Origin: Aspergillus flavus
Taxonomy: Eukaryota > Ascomycota > Eurotiomycetes > Eurotiales > Aspergillaceae
Reading direction: 5' to 3'
Assembly: GCF_009017415.1 (NCBI RefSeq)
Contig: NC_092408.1
Coordinates: 1,426,001 to 1,490,000 of the forward strand
Length of the DNA stretch: 64,000 bases
The position numbers and the translations under genes were made by a program. The notes below the pieces were generated by a model. That model was not told the origin of the DNA, searched no databases, and saw nothing but the letters and a program-made list of their open reading frames with translations. Within the stretch, counting starts at the first letter, position 1. Every line of letters starts with the position of its first letter. Shown in pieces: positions 1 through 11,400 of the stretch.

Positions 1-716
1 AAGTGTGGCAGCAGACCATTGATGAGCAATCGCAGTCAGCTTTTTTATTCTGACGATGCCAACGCCAGTCGTGGGTGCACTATATACGGTGCACCGCTGA
101 TAGTAACACCCGAAGACGTGCTTCTCTTTGATCTTTATCACACCACAAGGCGTTATACGCGAAACGCTTATACATATCGAGCATATTCCCACCTCATCCG
201 TTAAACCTTGGGAATAATTCCCTTGAGACAGGAGTGAACAAGCATCCGCAGTCCTAGTAGAGCATGTAGGGCAGCACTGCGAAGAGGCGCTCCAATGTTA
301 CAGAATTGTGGAGACTCTAACAACCCAGATCTATGGTACGGAGTACTCCGTGGCCTTTTGACCCTTTCTACTCTTAGTGGTCATGAGCGCTTGAGCAACG
401 TTCCTTGCGCACAGCGCAGATATCATAAACACGCTGCAGGCACCAAGGCATCAAGGCATCAATTTCCACGCGGGACGAACCGAACCGATGACCAGATTGG
501 GGGTTTACTATTGTTACATGGTCAGCCCTAACCTATCAATAGTGTAAATGACTCACCTTGGGTCAGATGGGGAACATGGATTAAGCGGATATCCATAAAG
601 CAGACTAATCACTTTTATTAGTTGCTTATGGTGTCCTCAAGGTCAGGTGACTAGCTCAGGGAAAACTAACACTGAAAATTTCTCTCAACTTTTCATCACG
701 AACTTAGACCAACATC
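1..716. other. Left-edge intergenic region
   Basis: No coding region is supported here. The reading frames are short, lack family motifs and do not join through plausible introns. The last 100-200 bases are the likely promoter and 5' leader of the membrane protein gene that starts at 717. Confidence 0.5.
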
Positions 717-1382
717 ATGGCTCATGGACTCTTCCAGCTCAGCAACGGCCTCTACACCGGGCTCGCTGTTATCCTGCTCCTCCCCTGGACGCTGACCGCA
801 CTCGGTTTCACAGCCCTCAACGTACTGAACAGTAAAAGTACCTACCTCGAAATCATTGCGTCGAGCAGTCTTCTGACTTTCCTCATCTGTCGTCTCCTTG
901 TTGCCTCTGCTCCGTCAACTAGCCAAGATGATACTATTGCTCGGTTCATCGCATCCGCAGACTATGGATCGCGCCGCGGCGCAGTCATTCTCTTTGGCCT
1001 GTGCTGCACCTGGCTATACGAGTTGCTTAACCAGGCGGTGCTGCTGTTTTTCATGACCATCTTTGGAAGTGTCATGGCCACTGCTATATACAATGATGCA
1101 TTCACGGACAACAATGTTGATCCCGATGAGAGTACAACGGCCGTGTCGGTTGAGGTGAAAAAGTTCGAGGACATGGCTGGGTTTGATCCGACGGCGGTGT
1201 TTAAATTAATTCCGCCGCGGTTGTTGGTTTATCTTGTCGGACTGGTATGGTTGAACTTTCTGAGCTTGGGCGCTTATGTGCTGTGTCATGCGGCGGTTTC
1301 TTTGAAGAAGGTTTTGAGTTCGTCTGTAGCGGTGGGAAGGAACGTTACAGCTGGTGAGAAGAAGCTGGTTGCTGAACAGTAG
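717..1382 (+). CDS. Four-helix membrane protein of unknown function
   Basis: A single uninterrupted frame of 221 residues opens with ATG at 717 (context CATCATGG). I do not recognise the family. The protein is dominated by hydrophobic stretches at about residues 11-34, 43-63, 88-115 and 168-192, which look like four membrane helices. An acidic loop lies at about 127-155 and a short basic, soluble tail at 195-221. There is no signal peptide distinct from the first helix and no catalytic motif. The gene is convergent with the dehydrogenase at 1942-2871. Small four-helix proteins of this kind are common in fungal genomes and are usually annotated as hypothetical. That it is a real gene is likely from length and hydrophobic pattern; function is unknown. 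Confidence 0.6.
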   Translation: MAHGLFQLSNGLYTGLAVILLLPWTLTALGFTALNVLNSKSTYLEIIASSSLLTFLICRLLVASAPSTSQDDTIARFIASADYGSRRGAVILFGLCCTWLYELLNQAVLLFFMTIFGSVMATAIYNDAFTDNNVDPDESTTAVSVEVKKFEDMAGFDPTAVFKLIPPRLLVYLVGLVWLNFLSLGAYVLCHAAVSLKKVLSSSVAVGRNVTAGEKKLVAEQ

Positions 1383-1941
1383 ATGGTGTATGGCAATTAT
1401 GCGGCGTTACTGTCGCCTACACGATGGACCTATAGAAAACGACTGTGCTGATACATAAATTGACTACTCGCCATTTGACCACATAATCTCGGTACTCATT
1501 ACACCCTGCCGACCGTTTTACTGTCTTACTGTCTTGGCCATGTCATGTTCTTATAACCTATTCATAAATGTATATGAAAGCGGACACTCTGCTAAGCTAA
1601 CCTAGCCTTATAATTGTGCTGATCATTGGGACGGGACTAAGCCTCGCCATGGTGTTGATCTATCAATAGGCCGGGCAGGGTAGACCAACTATTCCGATCT
1701 AGAGATAACTAACATAGCAATCAGTAGGTACAAGGGAGTTAACAGGGTCGTCGTAGTTATCCGGAGACTCTCGCTGTATTCCATCTTCCAGTGTGAGGAA
1801 CGGAATATAGAATCTTCAAACTCACAAGATTTAGAATGAGTTGGACCTAGCCGGCTTCCCCGAAGTAATGCCCAGGTTACCAAAGTCTATTGATATTCGG
1901 GGAAGGTTTGCACTCTAATATTTCAGCCATGACATGCTTAA
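1383..1941. other. Convergent intergenic region
   Basis: This space lies between the 3' ends of two converging genes and should hold their 3' untranslated regions. No coding frame with recognisable sequence was seen. Confidence 0.5.
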
Positions 1942-2871
1942 TTACTTCCCGGTGCTTGCTTTTCCTTTCATCCTCTGGAGGACTTCATCCTCACTAACAG
2001 GGTTCCCAAGGATATTTTTTAGCGTACTGAGGAGTCCTCCCTCCGCCTGTTCAATCTCCTTATAGTTGCCTTCCCAGCTATAAATTAGATGGCCATTCCT
2101 CGTCGACTCGGCAAAAAGAAACGCCACACTCCTCGCTACAACCCCCGGATCTTGTGTAATCACACCCAACGACGCAAGGAAGTCAGCAGAAACAAGACCT
2201 GTCGTCGTCCACGACGGTGCAATACCGTTGACACGAACATTCCCGGGCAGTTGACCGACCAAGCTACGCATAAGCCCCAAGACACCATGCTTCGCCGTGG
2301 CATAATCAGGAGCGCCAAAGGTCTGGAACGACGACGCGGAAGCCGTGAAGACAACACTTCCGGTGGCAATCCCGTTGTGCTGTTCTGCGAACTTCCGGAA
2401 ATGATGAACTGCCAGTCTGGTCGTGTATATCGCTCCAATCAGGTTAACTTTGAGCACCTTCAGGTCTGGGGGCGCGAGCTCTCCGTTTTCGTCGAGTGAT
2501 TCATCCAGAAAGTTTGTTCTTGGGGCGATGCCGGCGTTTGCGAAGACGTGGTCTATTCGACCGAATGTCTTGACGGCTTCGTTGAACAGATTTCGTAGGC
2601 TGTCCCAGGAGCTGGTGTCTGCTTTTACGAACTTCAGATTCTCGGTGCTTGACAAGTCAGATGGAGGGGGGCTGAGGTCTCCGATGACGGCTTTTGCTCC
2701 TAGCTGGAGACATAACTCGACAGTTGCGCGGCCGATGCCCGAGGAACCGCCTATCTTAGGTTATGAGATTCTCTGTAGTATTCATGACATCGGGGTAAGC
2801 GAACCTGTAATCAGAATGATTTTGTCCTTGAGTTTTACTAGTGTTTCGTGTGGAATGTCTAGGCTGGCCAT
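1942..2871 (-). CDS. Short-chain dehydrogenase/reductase (classical SDR)
   Basis: Two exons (2871-2805 and 2750-1942) joined across a 54 bp intron give 291 residues. The splice restores the cofactor motif TGGSSGIG at residues 22-29, which the downstream frame alone lacks, so the start at 2871 is well supported. An Asp soon after the second strand (VIGDLSPP) suggests NAD rather than NADP. NAG follows the fourth strand, and the catalytic Ser region plus YATAK are present. The family oxidises or reduces alcohol/ketone pairs in the cytosol; the closest style is 15-hydroxyprostaglandin dehydrogenase-like fungal SDRs, but the substrate cannot be read from sequence. It runs in the same direction as the reductase at 3470-4588, about 600 bp away. 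A hairpin sits about 100 bp upstream of its ATG. Confidence 0.85.
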
Positions 2872-2970
2872 CGTGTTAAGCAATATTTGGCTCGAATAAA
2901 TATGCTGAAAGTGATGGATATTCCAACAGCCAGACAAAATAGACTTCTCTTATATTTTTAATAGACACGT

Positions 2971-2989
2971 TTGTCTGTCTAACAGACAA
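2971..2989. repeat. Short inverted repeat upstream of the SDR
   Basis: An 8 bp arm TTGTCTGT is followed by a 3 bp loop and the exact complement ACAGACAA. It lies 100 bp upstream of the SDR start codon. It could be a dimeric regulator site or chance. Confidence 0.4.
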
Positions 2990-3021
2990 CCTTGTCAGTC
3001 CAGCCTTCTTAATTGAGCGTT

Positions 3022-3059
3022 GTCAGTTCGGCTGTGTCAGTTCGGCTTGGTCAGTTTCG
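3022..3059. repeat. 14 bp tandem repeat, 2.7 copies
   Basis: Two near-identical 14 bp units GTCAGTTCGGCT(GT/TG) are followed by a partial third, GTCAGTTTCG. They lie in the AT-rich 598 bp stretch 2872-3469 between the SDR promoter and the 3' end of the next gene. Nothing else was recognised in that stretch. Confidence 0.6.
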
Positions 3060-3469
3060 ATAGTTTTATCCAAGGATGGACTGCTTAGTAACTGCAGTAG
3101 AAAGTTGTTTTGTATTTCGCCTAGGTAAACAGGTCTATTACTCGAGTCGGAAGGAGTTGGCTTTGTAACCAGATGCTAACCAAGCAATAGATCCTACACT
3201 AACCCACTATACCAGTTACTGTCTTTTGATTGAGACAATCTCAACCTCCAATCCAGTAAACCATCTAATATACTATAGGCTAGTTAATTTCACTTTTCTA
3301 TTCTCCTATGTTTATCATAGTTAGACCTCCAACCTAGGTAGAATACTGCCCCATTAAAGCAATGTCCAGTCGTATTTGTACATAAATCAAGTGACAAGCT
3401 ACATCTATATAATGAGATGTTCGCCAGTCTTGCCCTGTCCAACCACCACGTTACCCAAGAGCCACCATC

Positions 3470-4588
3470 TCACTTACCTAGGCATGTTTCCAGAGTATCA
3501 GACCCCTTCCTACTTTGCAACACCTCAATCGCATCTACATATGCCTGCCTCCAATGCTCTTCCAGTCTCGACGGATTCCAACCGAGCAACCTCCTCGCCA
3601 CAGTACCCTTCATCTTCTTATGTCCAGCAACACCCCGCTCAGCCATGTCCAAAAGACCCCCCATAACCTCATCAGCGACCTCCTGAAGCCCCACTAACCG
3701 GATCTCCTTTTCCTTCGGTGTATCTTCACGAGGCAGAACACCCGCCCCAAAAGCGGCATCCAGACCCTCCTCCATAATTTGGATCAGTGACACGCGGCCA
3801 ACAGCAGGAAAGATAATCCCATTCTTGCCAGAGGGAATATATCCCACGCCCCGGTCCTCACGTTCCAAAATAGCACGGACAAGGAGTACAAACACGTCAG
3901 CTAGATCCTCGACATGCACCCAGTCGAAATTTGCCGTGTCGTTTAACTTATATCCGTATCCGTGCTTGAGGATATAGCTCATTGCGAGTAAGTGAACGAG
4001 ACCCTGGGTGTTGAAAAGCCCGCGCCCAGTCCCGAAGATACCCGGCGCGTTTAGACTCACTGCCTGCACGCCTGTTTCTTCGGCGAGGGTGAGTACGCCC
4101 ACTTCGGTTGTTCGTTGGGGGTAGGGATCGCGGGCGTCCTCGCTCTTGAGGAACTCGTAGACGGCGTTGCCGTTCGCGTCGTCCCATTCTCTGTCTGGGT
4201 AGGCGGTTGCCGTCAATGGACGGTCTGAGAGGTTCGTGCACCCCGAGATGTGTATAAACCAGGGTACCGGCGTGTCTGGTCCAATCCGCCGGGCGAGACC
4301 GTGGATGAAAGCTTTTGTGCCCTCTGGGAGAAAGCCAGTGCCGGCGTTGATAATGATGTCGTAGTTGGCGGCTGTGTCGGTGATGAATGCGAGATCTGTG
4401 AATCCAGCCCAGAGAATTGGCTTGACGCGATCTCCATACGTCTTGATGAGCTTCTCTGCGGCGTCATTGCTACGCACGAGGAGGTCGAAGGTTAAGTCTT
4501 TGACGCTTGTTGCTGAGCTCTTGATTAGGTGGTCCAGGACGGTGCCGCCTATGTAGCCGGTGGCCCCGGTGAGGAGGACTTTGGTCAT
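3470..4588 (-). CDS. NAD-dependent epimerase/dehydratase-like reductase (extended SDR)
   Basis: A single exon encodes 372 residues from ATG at 4588. The N-terminus MTKVLLTGATGYIGG carries the extended-SDR nucleotide motif TGxxGxxG. A serine in HISGC and the YEFLK (YxxxK) pattern fit the active site. Residues around 215-235 (NFDWVHVEDLADVFVLL) match the conserved second half of fungal NAD-dependent epimerase/dehydratase proteins. The likely role is a cytosolic NAD(P)-dependent reduction or epimerisation; the substrate is unknown. The gene is divergent from the ACC deaminase, with about 1 kb of shared upstream DNA. No lesions were seen. Confidence 0.85.
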   Translation of the reverse strand: MTKVLLTGATGYIGGTVLDHLIKSSATSVKDLTFDLLVRSNDAAEKLIKTYGDRVKPILWAGFTDLAFITDTAANYDIIINAGTGFLPEGTKAFIHGLARRIGPDTPVPWFIHISGCTNLSDRPLTATAYPDREWDDANGNAVYEFLKSEDARDPYPQRTTEVGVLTLAEETGVQAVSLNAPGIFGTGRGLFNTQGLVHLLAMSYILKHGYGYKLNDTANFDWVHVEDLADVFVLLVRAILEREDRGVGYIPSGKNGIIFPAVGRVSLIQIMEEGLDAAFGAGVLPREDTPKEKEIRLVGLQEVADEVMGGLLDMAERGVAGHKKMKGTVARRLLGWNPSRLEEHWRQAYVDAIEVLQSRKGSDTLETCLGK

Positions 4589-5609
4589 AGTGTCTTTTGC
4601 CCTGTAATACCGATATGGTGATGAGGGTTAGAGAATCATGCGATTTTCTTCATCTCAGGAGGGGTAAACATGTCCAAGGGGGCAGTGTTATGGACTATCT
4701 CTTTAGTATCGGTTAGAGCTCTTGGCTTTCTGTGTGCATATATGGTGCCGTCTTCCTCGGTTCCTTCGGCCATTGTCGATCCTCGGTGGTCAAGTATTGT
4801 GCTCATGTTATGTTAAAAGTCTATTATACTACATAGTGATCTGAGAGAAATTCTCCGCTCCTCGTGGTGAAGAGAACACTGGTCAAAAATGAAATCGAAT
4901 ATGTTGATTTCGGGTATCAATATAGGTCAGAGGCCGTGAGGTAAGCAGAGCGAGAGTATTTATTGTTATGTACAACAGAAACTGTAATCGAAAGTAAGTA
5001 GTTTTACTTCGCATAGTATCTATTTCTAAAGACGAAAATCGAATTCACCGCGCGATAAGGAATTAGACCCGGATTTATATCTCCATCTCCACGGTACATA
5101 TCATATCGGCAAGGTATCCGACGGTCAACTTCATACAGGTTCTAATGCATACCCCTTCTCCAACAAATTAACCTTATTCAAAATAAGGAAAACAGAAGGC
5201 AGGTATGTACGTAATGTGTCTATTCTATCTAATCATTCAATCGACTGATTATCTTATCGCCCCCCACGACATATAAACATACATAGCTGAAGATCCGTCG
5301 GGGTAAAGATAACGGACAACCTCCGATATCTCATCTGCGGGGACGAACTGATTCCCCTCAGACTTACCACGATAGACTATAGTCCAGCTGCAAGATAGCC
5401 ATGATTAGAGAGTAACCTGACAAGTACTCCAAATTGGAGAAGGAGGGGTACGTATACATTTTCTATTATAACCTCCCTATACTCACTATATATAGCCGAT
5501 ACATATAGTATATTTCTCTACACCTACTGACATCTACATATATACATTGCACTACACAACTCACCACCACCCACACCCCAACCAACCAAAGATAATAGAA
5601 AAAGACAAA
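4589..5609. other. Divergent promoter region, epimerase-like / ACC deaminase
   Basis: About 1 kb of AT-rich DNA separates two divergent starts. No coding frame is supported. A TATA-like element for the rightward gene is listed separately. Confidence 0.5.
5487..5494 (+). promoter_or_regulatory. TATA-like element of the ACC deaminase gene
   Basis: TATATATA followed by G lies 116 bp upstream of the ATG at 5610. Position and sequence suit a core promoter; other AT-rich candidates lie nearby. Confidence 0.4.
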
Positions 5610-6665
5610 ATGCCCGACACCATCCCCCTCCCACCCCCCTTCTCCACCATCCCCCGAACCCCCCTAACCCTGGGCCCCTCGCCCATCCACCCCCTCCCCC
5701 GAATAACCGCCGACCTGAACCAAACCGCCACCATCTACGCCAAACGCGACGACCTCAACTCCGGCCTCGCCTACGGGGGCAACAAGACCCGGAAACTCGA
5801 GTACCTGGCCGCCGACGCCTTAGCCCAGAACGCCACGACGCTGGTTTCCATCGGCGGCGTGCAAAGCAACCACACACGGCAGGTGGCGGCGGTGGCGGCG
5901 CGATTGGGGCTCAAGGCGCGGCTGGTGCAGGAGCATTGGGTGGACTGGGAGGATCCGGGGTATGATGTTGTGGGGAATATTCAGTTGAGTCGGCTGATGG
6001 GGGCGGATGTAAGGATGGAGGATGCCGGGTTTGGGATTGAGCATAAGGAGACACTGAAGAAGTTGAGGGAGGAGTGTGAGGGGAATGGGGAGCGGCCGTA
6101 TTATATTCCTGCGGGGGCGTCGGATCATCCGTTGGGTGGATTGGGGTTTGCGAGGTGGGCGTTTGAGGTCAGGGAGCAGGAGCGGGAGATGGGGGTGGTG
6201 TTTGATGATGTGGTGGTTTGTGCGGTTACGGGGTCCACGATGGCGGGCATGGTCGCTGGCTTTAAGTTGATTGAGAAGTTGTATCCCGGGGAAAAGAAGA
6301 AGAGGGTCATTGGCATTGATGGGTCGGCGAAGCCCGTGGAGACGAAGGCGCAGGTGTTGCGGATTGCCAGGAACACGGCTGTGCAGATTGGATTGAAGGA
6401 AGAGGATATTACCGAGGAGGATGTGATTCTCAATGAGGACTATCATGCCGGCACTTATGGCATTCCCGATAAGGCGACGTGGGAGGCCATTGAGTATGCC
6501 GCGCGGATGGAGGCGTTTATTACGGATCCAGTATACGAGGGAAAGAGTTTTGCGGGAATGGTGGACTTGATTAAGAAAGGGGAGATTACGGGCAATGTGC
6601 TGTATGCGCATCTGGGTGGGCAGTTGGCCCTCAACGCTTACTCGCGCCTTGGGGAGACGAAATAG
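5610..6665 (+). CDS. acdS: 1-aminocyclopropane-1-carboxylate (ACC) deaminase
   Basis: This PLP enzyme splits ACC, the plant ethylene precursor, into ammonia and 2-oxobutyrate in the cytosol. The intronless frame gives 351 residues, close to the usual 340-350. The ATG at 5610 was chosen because the frame upstream has no other ATG. The PLP lysine is K59 in GGNKTRKLEY, and SIGGVQSNHTRQ (80-91) is the cofactor/substrate loop. The related D-cysteine desulfhydrases differ at two diagnostic positions; here E310 in VYEGKS and L335 in YAHLGG match the Glu295 and Leu322 reported for true ACC deaminase. GC content is high in the first third, typical of strongly biased fungal genes. In plant-associated fungi the enzyme lowers host ethylene, or it may simply give nitrogen from ACC. 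Confidence 0.93.
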   Translation: MPDTIPLPPPFSTIPRTPLTLGPSPIHPLPRITADLNQTATIYAKRDDLNSGLAYGGNKTRKLEYLAADALAQNATTLVSIGGVQSNHTRQVAAVAARLGLKARLVQEHWVDWEDPGYDVVGNIQLSRLMGADVRMEDAGFGIEHKETLKKLREECEGNGERPYYIPAGASDHPLGGLGFARWAFEVREQEREMGVVFDDVVVCAVTGSTMAGMVAGFKLIEKLYPGEKKKRVIGIDGSAKPVETKAQVLRIARNTAVQIGLKEEDITEEDVILNEDYHAGTYGIPDKATWEAIEYAARMEAFITDPVYEGKSFAGMVDLIKKGEITGNVLYAHLGGQLALNAYSRLGETK

Positions 6666-6802
6666 GGAGTTACTATTCTAGGGTATGATGAACCACTACA
6701 GGATTGACTACGGTTGAAAAAACATGTACGAAGGCGTAATCAGTATTCATTCAAGGAGAGACTATAGTTGGAGAATGTGTGGCGGTAAGGCGCATCAGAT
6801 AC

Positions 6803-8446
6803 CTAGAACAGCTTGTGCTCCAAAGTCATATCCGATTCCGGCTGGAGGCCAACGCAAGCACGGAAGATGTTGGTCAACGCATTGCGCTGCTTGTTGAGCG
6901 CGTTGACAACCGGGGTGCCCGGGGGAGTCAGAGGAGCCTTGAGCATGTAGCTCAGGACGCTGAGCACACTGTGGAAGCCCTTGTAGTCGGCAGCCTCCTC
7001 CGCCTTCCAGCTGACGCGGGTCATCATCTCGGCAAGCACAACCAAGTCGATGATCAGAGGGGAAGCCAGCAAGGAGTCCTCGCAGATGTTGAACAAGCTG
7101 ATGGTCTGGTGACCGCCCATGAAGATCTCGGCGTAGTACTCATCCAGAGCACGCTTGTTGTCACCCACGGCCGGCATGTACTTGATCACCACGGTGTGGT
7201 CCGGATGCTCATCCTTCTCGTACAGGATGTGGTTGGCCGCAACCATGTCATCCACCACGTTGGACTTGGAGATCTCCTTGGAGCGGAATTGCTTCTGGGA
7301 GCTCAGGTTCTTGCCGTCGTTGTTGCCCAGGTGGTTGTAGCTGGCGATGGAAGTAAGCTTGATACCAGCATTGATGAGGAAGTCCACGAGAGCCGACTTC
7401 ATCTTGGTCTGGCCCGACTTGAAGTCGTCTCCGCCGATGAAGGCCTTGTGCTTCTCGGCCAGCTCAAGGGCGCCGGGGACGAAGGTGTTCTGGGGCGAAC
7501 CGTTGATGAAAGGAGTGTTCTCCAAGATACAGGCGACGGCAAAGACAGTGGACGGGGCAACTTCCTCATGGCCAGTCTTGATCGAGTTGAGGAGGTTGTC
7601 GGCGGTATCATTGACACCGGGGACGATGTCGGCGTACCGCTCGGTGTTGGCAGTCCACATGACAATCACCTTGTCCAGACCGTGCTGGGCCTTGAAGTCC
7701 CTGTTGCCGTTAGCGAAGTGCAAGTTAACAAATACTATTGGAACTTACCGGATGTCCTGCTGGATCTTCTCCACGTGAGCCCAGCAAGCCTTGGTTCCCT
7801 CGAGGACGTTGTCGGCACGGTCCTCCTGGTTGGCAGCAATAAAGTCGGGATAGTAGATGCTAGGCAGTGGCTTCATCTCGGCCATTTCCTTGCGGACCAA
7901 CTGCTTGAGAGAAGGCTCGAGGACCTGAGCCCGGTCCATGGCATCGGCGATGTTCATGCTGCTGATGTCCCATCCACCAATGGCGAGATCATTGGGGTGG
8001 ACCATCGGCAGCATGTCCTGGAAGGGAATGTTGATCTCCTCACCGGTCTTGGGGTCAGTTCCTAGCTTGACAGTCGAGCTCATGACGACAGAGCCGTAGT
8101 AGTTGGCAGCACGCATGCCCTCACGAGTCTCCCACTGGAGGCCACGGCGATTGGCAATAATACCGGCCGTCACAGTGGACCCGTTGTTACCACCCCAGCC
8201 GACCATCATCATACCAACCTTGCCCACTTTGCGGTCAACCTTAAAGTGGTAGGTAGTCGCCTTGGGAGTGGCGACCAGCTTGTTGTCGGCGGTACGAGTG
8301 ATGTCGGTAGTGTGGTAGGCATACTTGCTCTTGATCTCATTGTCGGTGTACTCGACATTGGGGGAATTGACAGTAAACAGAGAGGATTGAGCCGACCCGT
8401 TCACGGCGCCATTGGCAGCAACATCCGAATTAGCGTGGGGAGCCAT
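6803..8446 (-). CDS. INO1: Inositol-3-phosphate synthase
   Basis: This NAD-dependent enzyme converts glucose 6-phosphate to 1D-myo-inositol 3-phosphate, the first step of inositol and phosphatidylinositol synthesis in the cytosol. Two exons (8446-7749 and 7700-6803) are split by a 48 bp intron with GTAAGT, branch point GCTAAC and acceptor CAG, and give 531 residues, the normal fungal length. Motifs in order are GWGGNNGS (83-90, NAD), [10 protein letters not shown] (323-332), NHLGNNDG (355-362), IKYMPAVGD (405-413) and [15 protein letters not shown] (487-501). The start at 8446 is the first in-frame ATG. It is the leftward partner of a very long divergent intergenic region shared with the LIM gene. 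In yeast the gene is strongly controlled by inositol; I found no exact yeast UAS-INO close to this start. Confidence 0.97.
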
Positions 8447-11400
8447 TGCGTTCACAGAGCAGACAATTGACTCGGATGGCGAAAGTGGGATGTTTGGTGA
8501 ATGATTTAATGGGTGTGTAATTCGTAGGCCGATGTCCCTCCACGAGAGGATGAGCGCCGGCCGTTGAACGGGTGGTGACGCCTGTCATCATTGTTAGTCC
8601 GAGCATATATGAAATGGGAGGAGAATATTTCTTTGTTGTTCTTTACCAACAAGCATCCATTCGTAAGGAAAGCATGATTGCGGGGGAGACTCACGAGTTA
8701 AGAAGTGTGCCGAAAATTTTGGCGGTTTTTGGCGAGCACGCCTTGTAGACAGTGATTCCCAAGAATTGAGAAAGTGAGCTTGAAGCGAAACGAAGAGAGT
8801 TACGAAGTCAACGGGGGAAGAGAGAGAAGTAGAGGAAAAGCGAGCGGGGAGTATTTAAGGGAGAGAGAGTGTGGTTGAATCCGGAGTCACGGGCGTCCCT
8901 CCTCCGCAACCCGCACCCGGCAATTTCCCTCCCCAACGTCCAAGAAGGATTAGCTCTACTTAGTCCAATGTTATTAACTTTCTAAGCGACCAAAAAGAAC
9001 AAGCGGTCAAGAACGCACAAGTGGACGAGTTGAATGAATTGTCTGCCCCTCCACCCCTCCCAGGTCATTGATCCCAGTCGTTGATTTGTCTCTACCCTAC
9101 GAACTCAAAACAAGAGGATCATGTTGTTGGGGAACATACGGGTTTGGCATGTTATGCATAACACTGAATAGTTCTAGTGCATCGAGATGTCACGTTGTGG
9201 TGGTGCTGTCGTCCACAATTCGGTGTCCACATTTCATTCATGATTCCTCTCCACTCGGAATGGTTGCCTAACGTTTTTCGCACTCGGCTAATTGCTTCAT
9301 GACGCAGGTCCGAAGTGGTTACTCCACAGATCCTTGTCAACGCGAGAGCTAGAATATGGCCAACGCGCACCGTTGGAAAAGAACAGTCTCAATGGGTTGG
9401 TGTATAGGGGACACTGGTGAAAGAGACAACGCCCTTTTTCTTTGATGCTTCCTGCTACTCCATGACATGTGATTTTCCTCCGGCGGAGAGACTCAGGGCA
9501 CCGAATGGTCTGCGCGTTTTCTATTGTGGGTCGGGCATTCCGCAGGGACCGCTACGGGCGGCCTCGCTAAAAAAAGTGACCGGGCAAGTCACTTGGTTCA
9601 GGACAATTCATCACCAGAGAAATGGGAAGAATATGCGAGTTGCCCGGAATCACGAAAAGCTCGACTCCTGGGATCCATGGAGTGCGCCCGTCGTTGCATT
9701 TTAGGACAACTCATGCCCCTGACGTTGCGGTGAGCAGCGGAAAGCTCGGCTCCGTGTCCCATGGTTGCGAACTGGCGATATTACCCCTGATTCAGCGACC
9801 GCACATTTGCTGTTTGCGGAGTGGTCGTTCAAGTGGGTAAAGGTATAACCTGATCCTTCCCCAGCGACATTCTCTGGGCTTCGAGATAGATTGGCTGCTA
9901 TTCCGCGCACCTTCTTTTCGGGAGCAATGCTCGGCACCAGATTTTTTCTCATTGACGATGCTTTGTTCCCTTAAATTAGAGTATACAATGACGCAAGGGA
10001 CACGTCGCAGACTGCAACTGTAGTGCTTAGTCAAGCTAGGTGAACTTTCTCCCACCGACCGAATCCAAACCTCTCGGATGACCTGTCCAAGTTTATCGAC
10101 GGTTGCTCTTTGAGGAATTGTCTTTCACAACCGACGGGCAAACCGCTGCATGGTTCATTGACTAGCGTTGCGACTATTGTTCGAATACTAATTCTAGAAA
10201 ACACGATGCTATTTCGGGGCAGACCCCCGTTTCAAGCCAACGTTCCGCACCATTGCCTGGAACGAAGACTAAATATTGGGGGTCTGAACCGGGGCGAAAA
10301 TCATCGAAGTTTGAGAGTGAAACCACTGGTTGCAACCATTAGATAAGACTTTCCCACAAGCTGGAGCCCGCTCCGCGATCCATGGTACGGGCAAACAGGA
10401 GAATGTTTCGATCTTCTCGTCGCGTGGCTTGGACTACCTCAAAGAATGGGCAACGACTATCGAAGTTTGACTGGTTATTATCCCGCTATGATGAGCGAGT
10501 GAGCCATGGTGCAGGGATCGTTGATCTACCCCGACGAGAATGAGATCCTAGGGGACCGACCGAGAGGTGTCTTGTCTCGCCCAAGATAGAAACCACTATG
10601 TTGCTTGGGGTTCCCATTGACAAGCCATAGTCCGTTCGCCGGAGAATTTCCATCGAGTCAGAAGAGGAATTGTGTCTTATGACAGGTCCGGATGGGGTTT
10701 TGTGCACCATGGGGAAGGCCTCGACAAACTCTGGCCCCTTACTGGAAAAACTCCGGATCTTTCTACGGCCAATGGGGTCTGTGTAAGCTTATCATTTACG
10801 CTGCTGTCCTACGATTTGGATTCTAGGATCGCGAACGTGTAATTGGACACCATCAATAGTCGTCAAGTAAGGGGGGGAGGGAGATCAATGATGACATCGG
10901 GGAAGGGTAAAAAAGAAGTAAAAAAAGATAATCATGAAAGTCATCATAATCAGAATAATAATAACAACAACAACAATAACAATGATTGGGACGGGCGCGT
11001 GCACTTACCATAGGAGCCAAGATCAGGAAGGAAACGGGGCGATCAAATGACAAGAGGGTGTGGTAGTAGTGTTATGGGTCACGGTCGTTGCCCCTGAGGA
11101 AGATCTGCGCTGGTTCAGGGGTTTCGAAAGTATATGTTCGTGTGGTCAGCGTGTTGACATGCAGCATCACGTCAGACCGGGCTTGGTCAAAACTCCGCTC
11201 GGAAAGGGGGCGAAAAGAATGTAACGGTATATTAAATTCAATTTCAGTCATATATTGATTGTAGTCGGAGTTGACCGGCAGCACCAGATAGAATTTAAAT
11301 ATATTAAGTCGAAGTGATATTGTAAAGTAGATACTGCGTCACAAAGAACGCGTGTTGCCCTGCGCTTGTGAACATTGGCCAATCTCGTGACTAGTGGCCC

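Noticed and set aside
5820..6611. Leftward 263-codon frame inside the ACC deaminase gene
   Set aside because: It is an antisense shadow with His/Pro/Arg-rich composition and no motif.
6779..8065. Long rightward open frame (428 codons) opposite INO1
   Set aside because: It is the antisense of a strongly codon-biased gene. The INO1 strand carries the conserved motifs and splice signals; the opposite frame has none.
9460..9480. ACATGTGATTT, similar to the yeast inositol-responsive element
   Set aside because: It is one or more bases off the yeast consensus and more than 1 kb from the INO1 start; a match of this length is expected by chance.
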